DNA from: Vigna angularis
Lineage: Eukaryota; Streptophyta; Magnoliopsida; Fabales; Fabaceae
Reading direction: 5' to 3'
Assembly: GCF_016808095.1 (NCBI RefSeq)
Contig: NC_068974.1
Coordinates: 20,568,825 to 20,632,824, forward strand
DNA length: 64,000 nt
Shown here: one piece after another, positions 34,024 through 45,607 of the stretch
Layout of the letters: every line of letters begins with the position of its first letter
How positions within the stretch are numbered: position 1 is the first letter of the stretch
Program-made: the position numbers and the translations under genes
Notes under the pieces: generated by a model
Seen by the model: the letters and a program-made list of their open reading frames with translations, nothing else
Database searches by the model: none
Told to the model about the DNA's origin: nothing

Positions 34024-34283
34024 GGCTCTGTTCACTTTAGGTGATAAAATGTAGAGAATGATTTGTACGGATGAATTTGTGATTTATTTTATGTTTGTTT
34101 CCATGGATTTGCGCAGATAGATTTGAGGGATCTAAAAAATTTTCATTCCTCATTGATAGAGAAGATTTGAAGGTGATTATAATGAAAAATCTCACCTTGT
34201 ATCAATATATAAAAATGTATGGAATAGCTTCAAAGTGGGTGCTGTAACAAGAGGATCAATTCTAATTATGAAACTTGGCAGTT

Positions 34284-34316
<33 letters not shown>

Positions 34317-34722
34317 TATATTAATAATAAATATAATAATAATAATAATAAAACTAATAATATTAATAATTATAATAATAATAATATTATTATTTTAATT
34401 TACTAAATTACAATTTTTTACATTTTAAAAATTAATTTTTATTTTTTCTTCATATGATTTCTTTTTCAATTATATATAACATCAACAATTATCATTTTAT
34501 ATTATTTTTACTAGTAAGGGTATTTTGGTAATCTTTAATTTCTACTCACTAAACAATTATTTTATCTGTCACATCGGTCAAATCCTACACTAATTTTACA
34601 AATTTTACTTCTAAATCAACTCTCACTCACCTCCAAATCCACTCAAATAAACAACAAAAAATTTACCCTCAAATCCATTCATTTACTCTTCCCCAAATCA
34701 TTTTATCAAAGTAAACACACCC
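34024..34722. mobile_element. Tourist-type MITE (PIF/Harbinger-like ends)
   Basis: The ends GGCTCTGTTCACTTT and GGGTGTGTTTACTTT (minus strand) are inverted copies followed on both sides by GATAAAATG. A TTA target duplication is present at 34021-34023 and 34723-34725. The element is 699 bp, with no transposase, and includes a TAA microsatellite at about 34286-34400. Its right part (CAAATCCACTCAAATAAAC) resembles the MITE in terpene synthase intron 1, so the two are related families. Confidence 0.85.
34286..34400. repeat. TAA/AAT microsatellite
   Basis: Interrupted run of TAA units inside the MITE. It is likely variable between individuals. Confidence 0.9.
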
Positions 34723-34952
34723 TTAAGCTAGTTGGAATTTAGCTACCATACTGGACAAATTTGTCTTTCCAAATCTACTTTCTTTGTTGCACCGTGGCCT
34801 TCTTTCATGGTCACTTATTAGTTGGTTTTCTCTTGAGAAGGATCCTCCTTGATCTGCACTAATTTTCAAATGCATTAATGATGGAACCAAAGCTTTGTTT
34901 CACTTCTTTTCTACATTGTTACCAATGAGGTGCATTGTATTTTAAAAGATAA

Positions 34953-36020
34953 TGATTTTGATGATGCTGCAAGAGAAGAACTCGAAGAATGAAGTTGTAA
35001 TTTATTTAAAAGGACTTTTGTAGACTGAAAATGTATTAGGAATAACCTTGAACATGTAAACACTTAGAAATTTCCTGTCTTTAGGATATCTACGCATATA
35101 ATCGATTATTTGATGTAATAATCAATTATCACAAGCCTTGTTAGAAAAACCATTGCTCTCGTAGATAATCGTTTATTGCTTGAAATAATCGATTATCCTG
35201 GTCTAGATGTGAATTGTCCAAGTCTCGCAAATAATCAATTATTCCTCAGGATAATCGATTATCACTTTTTTGAAAACCCTGTAATGGACTTGAATAATCG
35301 ATTATTACTTACAATAATCGATTATCACTAATAATCGATTATCACTGGAAGTTGTATTGTTGTGTCTTTTCAAATTCAGACCCGTGGGCTATATATAGTT
35401 GTCTAGAACCTTTAGAGGGCTCATCTAAGTCATTTGAGAATACAGTGTGATCTGAGGAAGTTCTCAAGTGTTAGTTCATTGCTCTTGTCAAGTCTTGTGA
35501 ATAGGAGAAGCTCGCGCTTTGTGTGTCAAAGGTTGGAGCAGCTCTCTTCAAGTTGGCAGAGTTGTTTTCTTTCGGTTCGTTGGTCGAAGGAAGATATTTG
35601 TTGCACTGTTCCGGTTCGTTTGTTGAAAGAAAGTGTTCGCTTCTTGCTTCCGGTTCGTTTGTCAAAGGAAGTTTCCTTCTGGTTCGTTCGTCGAAGGAAG
35701 GTTTTATCATCTTATTTCATTCACTATATTGTAATCTGTAAAACTGTTTTTAGTGAAAAAGTTAATCACAATTCATAGTGATTACTGACTGGACATAGAA
35801 TCTTTTGATTCGAACCAGGATAAAAACCATTTGTGTGATTTTTTCTACTCCCTACACTCTTTACATTTTCTGCACATCAACTGTTTGATAAAACGTTTAA
35901 GAGAAAATTAAAGGAACCATTTTTTAATTGACCGAACAAGCTCTTTGCTTTTAACAATTCGTATCATACTTTGAGTTTTATTATTTCCGCTGTGCAATAT
36001 CGGTACCGATTGTTCCAACA
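34953..36020 (+). repeat. 5' LTR of the copia element
   Basis: It ends at TGTTCCAACA (36011-36020), directly before the primer site. The start near 34953 is approximate. It contains many ATAATCGATTAT palindromes (about 35100-35345), a TATATATAG near 35388 and four or five copies of a GGTTCGTTxGTCxAAGG motif at 35570-35700. The partial copy at 2291-2700 belongs to the same family. Confidence 0.7.
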
Positions 36021-36021
36021 A

Positions 36022-36034
36022 TTAGTATCGAAGC
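36022..36034 (+). promoter_or_regulatory. Degenerate primer binding site of the copia element
   Basis: TTAGTATCGAAGC matches the copia primer site TTGGTATCAGAGC with a few changes, one base after the LTR end. Confidence 0.65.
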
Positions 36035-36065
36035 TTGCTTTGATATTCTTTCAAATTTTTCGAAA

Positions 36066-37699
36066 ATGGCCGGTCATCAAAATTAAGTATATGCCGAAGG
36101 TGCTTCCATCAACAGACCACCACTTTTACTAGTGATAACTATGGCTTCTGGAAAGTCAGCATGAAAATTTTTATGGGGTCTGTTGACAGAGGCATCTGGG
36201 AAGCTATACTAAATGGTCCTTATATTCCAAAAAGTACTATTGATGGTGTAGACGTAAAAAAACCATACTTTTACTGGACCGCTAAGGAAAACAAAAGAGC
36301 TCAATTTGACATCAAGGCTCGTAATATTATTTCATCTGTTGTTGTACTTAACGAGTTCTGTAGGATTTCTATTTGTAAGACAACACAAGAAATGTGGGAA
36401 GTCCTCAGAGTCACACATGAGGGTACTGATGATGTGAAACGCATAAGGAAAAACACGCTCATTCAGGAGTACGAGATGTTCAGAATGCAACTTGGAGAAT
36501 CAATTTCTGATGTTCAGAAGCACTTCACTCACATAGTGAATCATTTAACTAGTTTGGGTAAGACCTTTGATGTTGATGAATTAAATGTAAAAATTTTGAA
36601 ATCATTAGACAGATCTTGGCAACCAAAGGAGACAACTATCTTAGAGTCACAAAATTTCACCCAAATGTCGATGGCAATTCGCTTTGGAAAGCTTCGTGAG
36701 CACGAGCTTGAATTGCATAGATTAACTGCGGAAAAGGATCAAGGAAGGAAGAAGACTCTTGCTTTCAAATCTGAAATATCTAAAGGAAAGGGTTCAAGAA
36801 GAATCGAAGATGATGACTCTGAAGATGAAGAAAACATGAGCCTCATGATAAAGAAATTTGCAAAGTTCATGAGAACAAAAGGAAAGGATAAATACCGTGG
36901 AGAAAGAAAAGAAAGTCAGGGATCTCCATCAAGCGTCAAGTGCTATGGATGTGGAGAAAGAGGACATGTGAAGACTGATTGCCTTAAATATAAGAAAAGT
37001 GAGGAAAAGAAAGAAAGAAGATTTCCCAAGAAGAAGAAAACTTACATAATATGGGAAGAAAACGCTTGTAGTTCTTCAAGATCTAGTGAATCAGATGAGG
37101 AAGCAAATCTTTGTTTAATGACAGACTAAGATGAGGCAGGAAGTCAGGTAAGTGATTCTAGTTTTGAGTCAAGTGATGAATTTGATTTACAAAAGGCCTT
37201 TCTTGAATTTTTAAATGAATCTGAGAAACTAGATGCTACTCATAAAAATTTGAAAAATGAGTTTAAGGATTTGCAAATTAAATATGAGAAAGCTTTACAT
37301 GAAGAAGTAATTTTGAAAAATAAAATTTGCAACTTATAAACAAAAGTATCTGATTTTAATGAAAATAAGAATCCTGTTGAATGTTTATCCTGTAAAAGTC
37401 ATATGTTTGATATTGACATACTTGAAAACTTACTTGCAAATGCAACTAAGACTATCTCACATGTTCAAAATAATTTTAGAAAAAGTAATGTTAAAGGCAA
37501 AAACATGCATCATCATAATAAATCTAAAGTTAAGAGAACTCGTAGAGTTTGGGTTGGAAAAGGGACTTTTGTGAAAAACAAGGTGCATGATGTTTGTTGT
37601 TCTTATTGCATGAAGCATGGTCATACAGCAAAAGAATGCAACATTAAACATTTTGGAATTCCAAATGGAAAATACGCATGGGTTAAAATTATGAAATAA
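36066..37699 (+). pseudogene. Copia Gag, broken
   Basis: Gag would form the particle and bind the RNA. A start ATG at 36066 is followed by an in-frame TAA at 36084-36086; the frame then stays open from about 36087 to 37129. The UBN2-like Gag core (NYGFWKVSMKIFM ... QEMWEVLRVTHEGTDDVK ... KILKSLDRSW) is clear. A CCHC knuckle CYGCGERGHVKTDC lies near residue 290. After the stop at 37127-37129 an acidic coiled-coil region continues with further breaks. A second knuckle, CSYCMKHGHTAKEC, is at about 37590-37640. Two knuckles fit SIRE/Oryco-type Gag. Confidence 0.82.
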
Positions 37700-37800
37700 T
37701 GTTTGCTTGCATGTACTAACCCCAAGGACCCATAATGAGATTGGGGACCTAAATTCTTGCTTAACCTATTTTGTAGGAACCTACAAAGTAAAAAAAGTCA

Positions 37801-40593
37801 TTGTGGTATCTCGATAGTAGTTGTTCAAGACACATGACTGGTGACAAGAAAATGTTCATCTCTTTTGAGAAGAAGAAGCAAGGATTTGTGACATATGGGG
37901 ATAACAACAAAGGAAGAATTATTAGAACCAGAGAAATTGAAGGAGGAAACACCTTAACTATAAAAGACGTATTGTATGTTGAAGGTCTCAAACATAACCT
38001 CCTAAGCATAAGTCAATTATGCGACAAAGGTCTCAAGGTAACATTTGAAAGTGATAAATGTACTGTTTATTTTAAGAATTCTTCTGATGTTGCTCTGCAA
38101 GGTGTTAGGCATAATAATATTTATTTGATTGACATTGAAAGTGCATCTAGTCATAGCATAACATGTTTAGTTGCAAAAGAGGAAAATCCTTGGTTATGGC
38201 ATAAAAGAGTTGCACACATTCATATGCAACATCTAAATAAACTAATTTCTAAAGATCTTGTAATTGGTTTGCCTAAACTAAAATTTGAAAAAGATAAATT
38301 ATGTTGTGCTTGTCAAAAAGGAAAACAAACCAAATCTTCTTTTTCATCCAAAAGCACAATTTCTACATCAAAACCTTTGGAACTTTTACATATGGACTTG
38401 TTTGGTCCATCTAGAATTAAAAGTTTTGGTGGAAACTATTATGCACCTGTGATTGTTGATGATTACACTAGGTTTACTTGGACATTCTTTTTAACTTTGA
38501 AAAGTGAAGCCTTTAAAGCATTCAAAACCCTTGCAAAACGTGTTCAAAATGAAAAGGATTTGAAAATCAAAACCTTAAGAAGTGATCATGGTGGTGAATT
38601 TTAAAATGAATCTTTTGAAAAGTTTTGTGATGAGTTTGGAATAACTCATAATTTTTCTGCTCCTAGAACTCCCCAACAAAATGAGGTTGTTGAAAGGAAA
38701 AATAGATCATTAGAAGAATTAGCTAGAACTCTTTTGAATGAATCAAATGTACCTAAATATTTTTGGGTTGATGTAGTTAGTATTGCTTGTTATGTGCTAA
38801 ATAGAATGCTTATTAGGTCTATTCTTAAGTTAACTCCTTATGAACTATTTAAAGGAAGAAAACCAAATGTGTCTCATTTAAGAATCTTTGGATGCAAATG
38901 CTTTTTTATAAATAATGGTAAAGATAATCCAGGTAAGTTTGATGCTAAATCTGATGAAGCAATTTTCTTGGGCTATTCTTTGACTAGCAAAGCATATATG
39001 GTGTTTAATAGAAGAACTTTGATAATTGAAGAATCAATGCATGTTGTCTTTGATGAAATTGTGGACCTTGAGGTGAATCCTCTTGAGTCAAATAAACCAA
39101 TTGCAGGTGATAAGGATTATTTAAGGAAAGCTCTTGAAGAGATGTATCTAAATGACAACAATCATAGAGAAACTCAAAATCAAGAAGTGGATCCTAAGAG
39201 CTACAAACAACCTCGTGGCCTCTCCCTAGACAACATCATTGGAGACATTTCAAAAGGGGTAACTACTAGACACAATCTAAACAATTTTTGCTTAACAATA
39301 GCTTTTGTATCTCAAATAGAACCCAAGAATATAAAAGAAGCTCTCCAAGATGATAAGTGGTGCATTTCTATGCAAGAAGAGCTAAATCAATTTGAAAGGA
39401 AAGACGTTTGGGAACTCATTCCTAGAAAAGAAGACTATCAAGTCATAGGGACAAAATGGGTTTTCAGAAACAAGCTTGATGAAGATGGAAACATCACAAA
39501 GAATAAAGCAAGGCTTGTTGAAAAGGGATACTCTCTAGAGGAAGGTATTGATTATGATGAGACCTATCCCTAGTAGCCAGGTTAGAAGCAATTAGACTTT
39601 TACTTGCTTATGCATCATTGATGAAATTTAAACTATATCAAATGGATGTAAAAAGTTCATTTTTGAATGGTTATATAAAAGAGGAGGTATATGTTAGTCA
39701 ACCTCCTAGATTTGAAGATTTCAAATTTCCTGACCATGTGTATAAACTGAAAAAGGCATTGAATGGCCTTAAACAGGCACCTAAGTCTTGGTATGAAAGA
39801 CTTAGTACATTCTTGATTGAAAATGATTTTTCTAGAGGAAAGGTTGATTCAACCTTATTCATTAAGAAATTAGGAAAACATATTTTGATTGTTCAAGTGT
39901 ATGCGGATGATATTATCCTCGGATCTACTGATGATTCGTTATGTGAGGGTTTTGCAAATATAATGCAAGGTGAATTTGAGATGTCTATGATGGGTGAACT
40001 GAATTTCTTCTTAGGATTACAAATTAAGCAAATGGAAGGTGGAACTTTCGTTTCCCAAGCCAAGTGTTGTAGGGAAGTACTTAAGAAGTTTGGAATGGAC
40101 ACCTGTAAAGAAGCCAACACCCCTATGGCAACCTCTTGTTACTTAGATAAGGATGAATCTGGAGAAGAAGTGAATCAAACTATGTATAGAGGGATGATAG
40201 GATCTCTGTTGTATCTTACTGCTAGTAAACTTGATATTATGCAGGTGTTTATGTATGTGCTAGGTACCAAGCAAATCCCAAGGAGTCTCATTTGACTACT
40301 GTTAAAAGAGTGTTAAAATATCTTAAAGGAACCACATCCTTTGGACTTTGGTATCCCTCTGATGCTACACCTAGTTTGATAGGTTATTCTGATGCAGATT
40401 ATGGGGGATATAAAATAGATAGGAAAAGTACTAGTGGTACTTGTCATTTTCTGGGTTGTTCTTTAGTGTCTTGGCACTCAAAGAAACAAGCGTGTGTAGC
40501 CTTGTCTACCACTGAAGTTGAATATATATCAGCAGTCAATTGTTGACCCCAAATCTTATGGATGAAACAACAATTGGAGGATTTTGATATCTT
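37801..40593 (+). pseudogene. Copia Pol: protease, integrase, RT and RNase H, broken
   Basis: The protease site reads LDSSCSRHMTG, where the catalytic D-S-G has become D-S-S. Integrase follows with its HHCC finger (WHKRVAHIH ... CCACQKGK) and the DDE residues in MDLFGP and LRSDHGGEF; a TAA at 38602-38604 comes straight after that motif. RT begins near 39300 (DDKWCISMQEELNQF ... VIGTKWVFRNK), has a frameshift near 39571, then QMDVKSSFLNG and the catalytic YADD (about 39900). Another frameshift lies near 40290. RNase H (YSDADYGG, DRKSTSGTCHFLG, STTEVEY) has a TGA near 40543, and the gene is cut at about 40593. It is not functional. Confidence 0.87.
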
Positions 40594-40990
40594 CCTTAAT
40601 CACATTCCACTAAAATGTGACCACCTGACCTTAGCCGGTGGACCTTCATTGTGTTCATCGTTATTTTTATGAAGTTTCTTCTTAAATCGTCACGAATCAC
40701 ATGTCGCACACACCTTTAGTGAAGCATACTGATCTCTATACAATACACAGTCATTGGGATATACATGTATCTTTTGGTATTCCAAACCCCTTGAACATAG
40801 AATTTTCTCTGCGTCGTAATTACGGATAGGTAATGTGTTATTTTTTGGAAGCATCTCCTTCAGCAACTCCAACCATTCCGTGAAGCTTTTATTAGACCAT
40901 TCGTTTCTTGCTTTCAAACAAAACAATTTCAAAGTATCCGATAACCTTGTAAAATTGATGCATCCTGAAAAGTAGACAATTTCTTGGGAC
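40594..40990 (-). pseudogene. CACTA transposase (TNP2 / Transposase_21) fragment
   Basis: The minus strand reads KLFCLKARNEWSNKSFTEWL, then PIRNYDAEKILC, GLEYQKIHVYPNDCVLYRD and, after an in-frame TGA near 40690, a lysine-rich link to GPPAKVRW. This is the conserved region shortly before the catalytic domain of plant TNP2. Only about 130 codons remain, cut at 40593 where copia sequence begins. It does not belong to the CACTA end at 41204, which runs the other way. Confidence 0.82.
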
Positions 40991-41203
40991 GGGACGTCAA
41001 TTTGTTCTTATATGAATCAAACGAAATTTATTACTTTTTCTCTGAATGATGTTTAAACGTCGAATTCGGCTAGGCTTTGACATTCATACAAGATGGTGGA
41101 GTGTGGAAGTAACTAAGAATAATTACACGATGTATGTCATCGGTTAATCTATAAATATTGCTTGCATCACGTAATCCCTTGCTTCCTATTTCCGTATTGA
41201 ACA
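40991..41203. other. Spacer with degraded CACTA-like sequence
   Basis: Probably the continuation of the TNP2 fragment on the minus strand, but stops and frame changes prevent a firm reading. It ends at ACA before the CACTACAAG of the next element. Confidence 0.4.
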
Positions 41204-41939
41204 CACTACAAGAAATTGGCGTATTACCGAAGGGGTTTTACGGACGGCCTCTCGGCCTTCGGTAAAAGTGCGTTACCGACGATCAATATTGTAATTACCG
41301 AAGGTCATGGTGAAATAGCATTACAGACGGCTAAGAAGAGATTATCGAGGGGTGTGTGGCCTTCGGTAAGAGGCTCGACCCATTAAACTAAGTGATTGGG
41401 GGTATTCGTCGAGGTCGTCCCCAATTTCGTCAAACAGAAAACCCTACCTCTCTCTCGTCCTATCCAGTGTCCTATTCTCTCATTCTCCCTTCTGTTTCGC
41501 TTGCTCTCATTCGATCATGGTTCCGTTCTGTCCCTCTCCCTCCTTAATTATTCGTTTTGTTCGGTGGCATTGGGTTCTTCGTGTCGTTGTTGGTGTTGCG
41601 GCTGGGGTGGTGGTTTGTAGCTATGCGCGTGAGGCTTGTGTGACGGCAAAAGTGGTGATTCGTGGTCATCAGCTTCAGGAGGTGGTTGCGTTCAGACTGT
41701 GAGCACAAGGGGGAGACCAGACGGGTTAGTACCTTCCATGTTTTCTATTGAATTCCTATATGTCATTATGTGTAATAGAACTTGTTCTGATACGGTTGGC
41801 CTGTTATTTTTTATTCCTCTTCATTTTATTTTGAGCTTGGAATAAGTTTTGGGGGTTGTTTTGGTCTTGTTGTAAGCATAGCGAAAATTGGTAAATCAAG
41901 AGTATAAGGAAAATATGTCCTGAGTAGGTTAAGGCTTTG

Positions 41940-42250
41940 TCATTTTTTTCCAGTTGCTATAAGGTCTATATCATATGTTCCAACTGCTATAAGGTCTATG
42001 CCAATTATTTAGTTTCTATAGAGTCCCTAACATTTTTGTTTAGTTGCTATAAGAGAAAGTTTCAATAGTTTCGTTATTATTATGCTTTAATCCAGTGCCT
42101 AGTTATTATGGTGTTGTTGTCAAGTGTTTAAAGTATGTTGTAGTTGCTATAAGGTTCCTAATCCAATGCTTGGTGGTCAAAGTGTTTAGACCAGTGTTCC
42201 AATTGCTGTAAGGACCAATTTTAGTTGCGTAGTTGCTAAGAACCAATGTC
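41940..42250 (+). repeat. Degenerate short repeat (AGTTGCTATAAGG-type)
   Basis: About eight spaced copies of TTGCTATAAGG(T)C or TTTCTATAGAGTC, with irregular spacing of about 35-60 bases. The function is unknown; it may be an old minisatellite in the CACTA interior. Confidence 0.5.
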
Positions 42251-45199
42251 TTTTTGCTAATTGAGTTGAGGAGGTTCATTTGTATATCCCTACGTTTCGT
42301 TTGTTGTTGTGTTTTATCTAGGTTTCATAAATAGATTGAATTTATTTCTGAACCAGCTGCCTGTAGGCGCAAGTTGTGTGGTTGCATATGGTATTGTTTT
42401 CTTTCGTGTCCACTAAGTGGGGTTGTACAACTTTATATTATGCAGGAAATCAATATTTTCTTAACTGTGTGGTTGCATATGGTTTTGTATTGCACATCCA
42501 CTTTTGTATCTTCAATCAAACATGATTCAAAACTGCTAGTAATGTAGTCAACCTTCATACAACTTCACCAACCTTTCTCTTCCTTGCCATCTACCCCTTT
42601 TGAGCATTTTATGTTTCCTTAATTGATTAGGCTTAAAGGGTGATTTTTTGAGAGCAACAACTACTATGCTTGCTTGGTTTGATACTTTGGTTAAGCTTAT
42701 ACTAAAGGGTGAGTGTTAGAAGGAACTGAAGTTTGGTTGCTATGTTTTTTGCCTTAGCTGGTTTGTGCTTTTATATGTGCAAAGTGTGTGGCTCTTTGAT
42801 TTGGTTTAGTTTTAGATCTGACCAGGTCATAGTTATTAGTTCCACATATTTGATTCTTTATCATTTCTGGTTCTATATCTAAACATTTGGCAGTTTCTCA
42901 GGCTTTGTGATTGGTGAAGCTTTTTGACTTGGACAAAGGGCAAATAGATTGTTTGTATTGTATGATAGAACTTCAGTTCATCATATTCTATTTCATAGTA
43001 CAAGCCTTAGTTGGTCATTTACCACTTCATATAAGCTTCCCTTGTGATCCAAAGCTACAAACTAAAATAGTGTGATCTGTGATCTTTTTTAATTACCATT
43101 TTCTTATCCTTCTTCATTTTCACTTTGTCCAATGCAAGAAGTTAAATGTGAGACAGAGGGTTTCACACGCAACTTCCAAAAACAAAAACAGCATGTAAAA
43201 CAACCTGCGTAGCCAAAACCTATGTGCTTGTACAACAAAAACTATACTATTTTACAAGCTGCAGTTGATATTTGGATTTTACCTTACATATTATATAGTT
43301 TGGTTTATCTTTCCACCTTGTCTTTTACAAGTTACTTGAATGTGCATGATCCTAGCACCTATGTATTACTCAACCATAGTTCAAGTAACCTCAATAATGT
43401 TTAGCTGTCAATGAAGGCCAACTTGTGCTTTGTGTATGTATGTAGCTCACTACATGTAGGATGGACCCTTTAATGTATTTGGATTTTAGTGAATTGTATT
43501 TTTGGACCAATCATTGATAAGAAAAATCCTTCTATTGAATAAATAAATGATAGGAACAATCAATAATACTTCCTTTCTTTTAATTTTTAAAATGGTTATT
43601 AATTGTCTTATATAATTATGCTTTTCATAACACTGGTTCCTAAAGCTGTTTGCCTTCACTTTTCTGCTTCTTGCTCCCCATTCTTGCATTTGCTTGCTTC
43701 ATGTGTTCCATATTAAAACTTCTATACATTAGTTTGATCGGTGCTCAATACTTCTTAAAGTTATTACATTTTTACTAGACTGTAGAGTGGTCTGAAACCT
43801 GGATTCCATGGACTTGAAATCGAATCATTCTCCTGTTCTCACTGATTCTGCACCCGTAACAAAGTCTAGGCTGTAAAAGGCAATAAACTCGTGCAAATTG
43901 ACCTTGAGCAGTTGTAATAAGCACAATTAAACTTGTTTGAATGAATTTTCATGAGCCAATTGTGCATTGAATTAAAAATATGCAAATTAGTCATTATACT
44001 AGGCCAATTTTTACATGAAGATTCAGTCATAAACAATTTTTGCATTTTTCTTGATTATATTTTTTCTTTGATTTTGAAATGTATTCTAGCACATTTCTTA
44101 GGTTCCTTTTGAGTCCCTATGTGTTTCATAACTGTTATTTCTTGCTTGTATCAGTTTTTGTCATTTTAAGTGCCAATTTCTTTGTTTGAAAATTGGTGTT
44201 GCTCTGACTGTTTATTGGTGTAGTGTTAAGATTTGGATTGGTGTTTATATTGTTAGTTTGTGCTGATGTTAAGATCTGTGGTGCAGTTTCTAGCTTAGAT
44301 ACCTTATTCATTTGAGGTAGCATCTTTAGGAAGAGGAGCTGAAACAGAATCTGGGTTGAATAGGGAACTTTCAGCCAGCTGTAAGTGCTAACTTTAGTAC
44401 AAAAATCTACAACCCATGAGTTTTTGTTAATGCATGTCACCCATAGTGAATTTCCTACCATTCCAGCTCTGCATTGTGTTTTAGATCCAAAATATTATTG
44501 AAATTGATCATGCTTGATTGTTCAGGTTGAATTATAATTATTTGTTATGATTGGTGTTTTTGCTTCTGTTGTTAACTGTGTGAATCTGTTCCAGCTTTCA
44601 ATATTCATTTTCAATCCGTGTTTAGGTGCTTGTGTAGAAAGATATTAACCTATAAGGAAATGAGAGAATGTGTAGCCTTGGTGATATGAGCTCAAACAAG
44701 CCAAAACTTGAATTTGATTGCACAAACTCTGCATAAAAAGTCATTTTTTGATTAATCATGTGCGTAATTTGTTTCTGTCCAGATTTATTGTTTCTAAAGC
44801 ATGAGACAAGTTTCTTTGATGTTTTAAAGGTTTTTTGAACATCATTTAACCACCACATCAACTAGATTTTGTCAACTGAGTTTTTATTAAATGAAAACTC
44901 TTTTCACTTCATAAAATCAATTCAGTTCATCCCCGACTCAGTTATGTATCAAACTGGACCCTATAACCTCTTCTAAAAGACTTAAACCTTCCAAAACTGG
45001 TTCAAACTGTCATGTACACATAGTGAAGGCAACACGTGAATGTAAACAAGGTATAATAACAACCCAGCCTTTTAACATTTAAGTATATCCAATTTCACTA
45101 CACCAATTCATGATGTAAGAAGGTAATATACCTATTATTCTTAGACAAAGCAAATCTATAACATCCAACTAATCTGTCACTCCTAACCTACTTCTATTT

Positions 45200-45607
45200 T
45201 GTTCATGAAGGTGTTCAATTTCTTTTTTCTTATTCATGCAATTTTGTGATAGATCAAGAATCTGCCTGTCAAGGTTTAATGTGGTCAATCTTCATTCTTC
45301 TTGATCCATCTTCAGCTTCTCAATATATATGCAAAACTCTTCATTTAATGTCTCTGCAGCCCTCAACCTTTTTATCATTTCTAGAAGCTCTAAGTCCTTC
45401 TCGAGAAGATTCTCTGAATTTTTAACTTGATGACTTAAATGACAATTTGCACCTTTTATCTACTACAGCTCTTTATCCATCCTCTCAATAGAATCATTCA
45501 GATACACATTCTCAGCTTCTTTGACCTCAATCTTTTTCCTTAACATCTCAAGTTGTTGGATTAAATTGACGGAGAAGGAAATGTGTTCTCTCTCCTTTTG
45601 CGTCTTA
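45200..45607 (-). pseudogene. Decayed coiled-coil protein fragment
   Basis: From the minus strand, the stretch NLIQQLEMLRKKIEVKEAEN ... DSIERMDKEL (45463-45607) is followed, across stops at about 45457-45462, by NLLEKDLELLEMIKRLRAAE ... and further heptad-like blocks to about 45200. Codons are consistent with a long coiled coil. The start side is cut by the LTR at 45608. It could be a host gene piece captured by the CACTA element or part of its own regulatory gene. I cannot name the parent gene. Confidence 0.4.

Larger units (their letters stand above)
34953..40593 (+). mobile_element. Ty1/copia (SIRE-like) retrotransposon, truncated and decayed
   Basis: The order is LTR, primer site, gag with two zinc knuckles, protease, integrase, RT and RNase H, which is the copia order. 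The sequence ends inside RNase H at about 40593, where unrelated CACTA DNA starts, so the 3' end and 3' LTR are missing. Multiple stops and frameshifts show it is an old copy. The SIRE-like label rests on the two-knuckle Gag and the AATCGATTAT-rich LTR. Confidence 0.85.
41204..45607 (+). mobile_element. Left part of a second CACTA element
   Basis: CACTACAAGAAATTGGCG at 41204 matches the left end of the element at 13886. Subterminal TTACCGAAGG/CCTTCGGTAA motifs follow (41220-41375), then a pyrimidine-rich leader (41430-41560). No right end was found before the LTR sequence that starts at 45608, so the element is truncated or interrupted there. No transposase gene is visible in the interior. 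41940-42250 holds a loose repeat of AGTTGCTATAAGG(T)CTAT units. Confidence 0.65.

Noticed and set aside
35471..35778. Open frames in the copia LTR with repeated SSFVEG/TNEPE units
   Set aside because: They translate the GGTTCGTTTGTCGAAGG repeats of the LTR in several frames at once.
44135..44461. 108-codon minus-strand open frame in the second CACTA element
   Set aside because: Low-complexity Asn/Thr-rich end, no family features, no start context or splice support.
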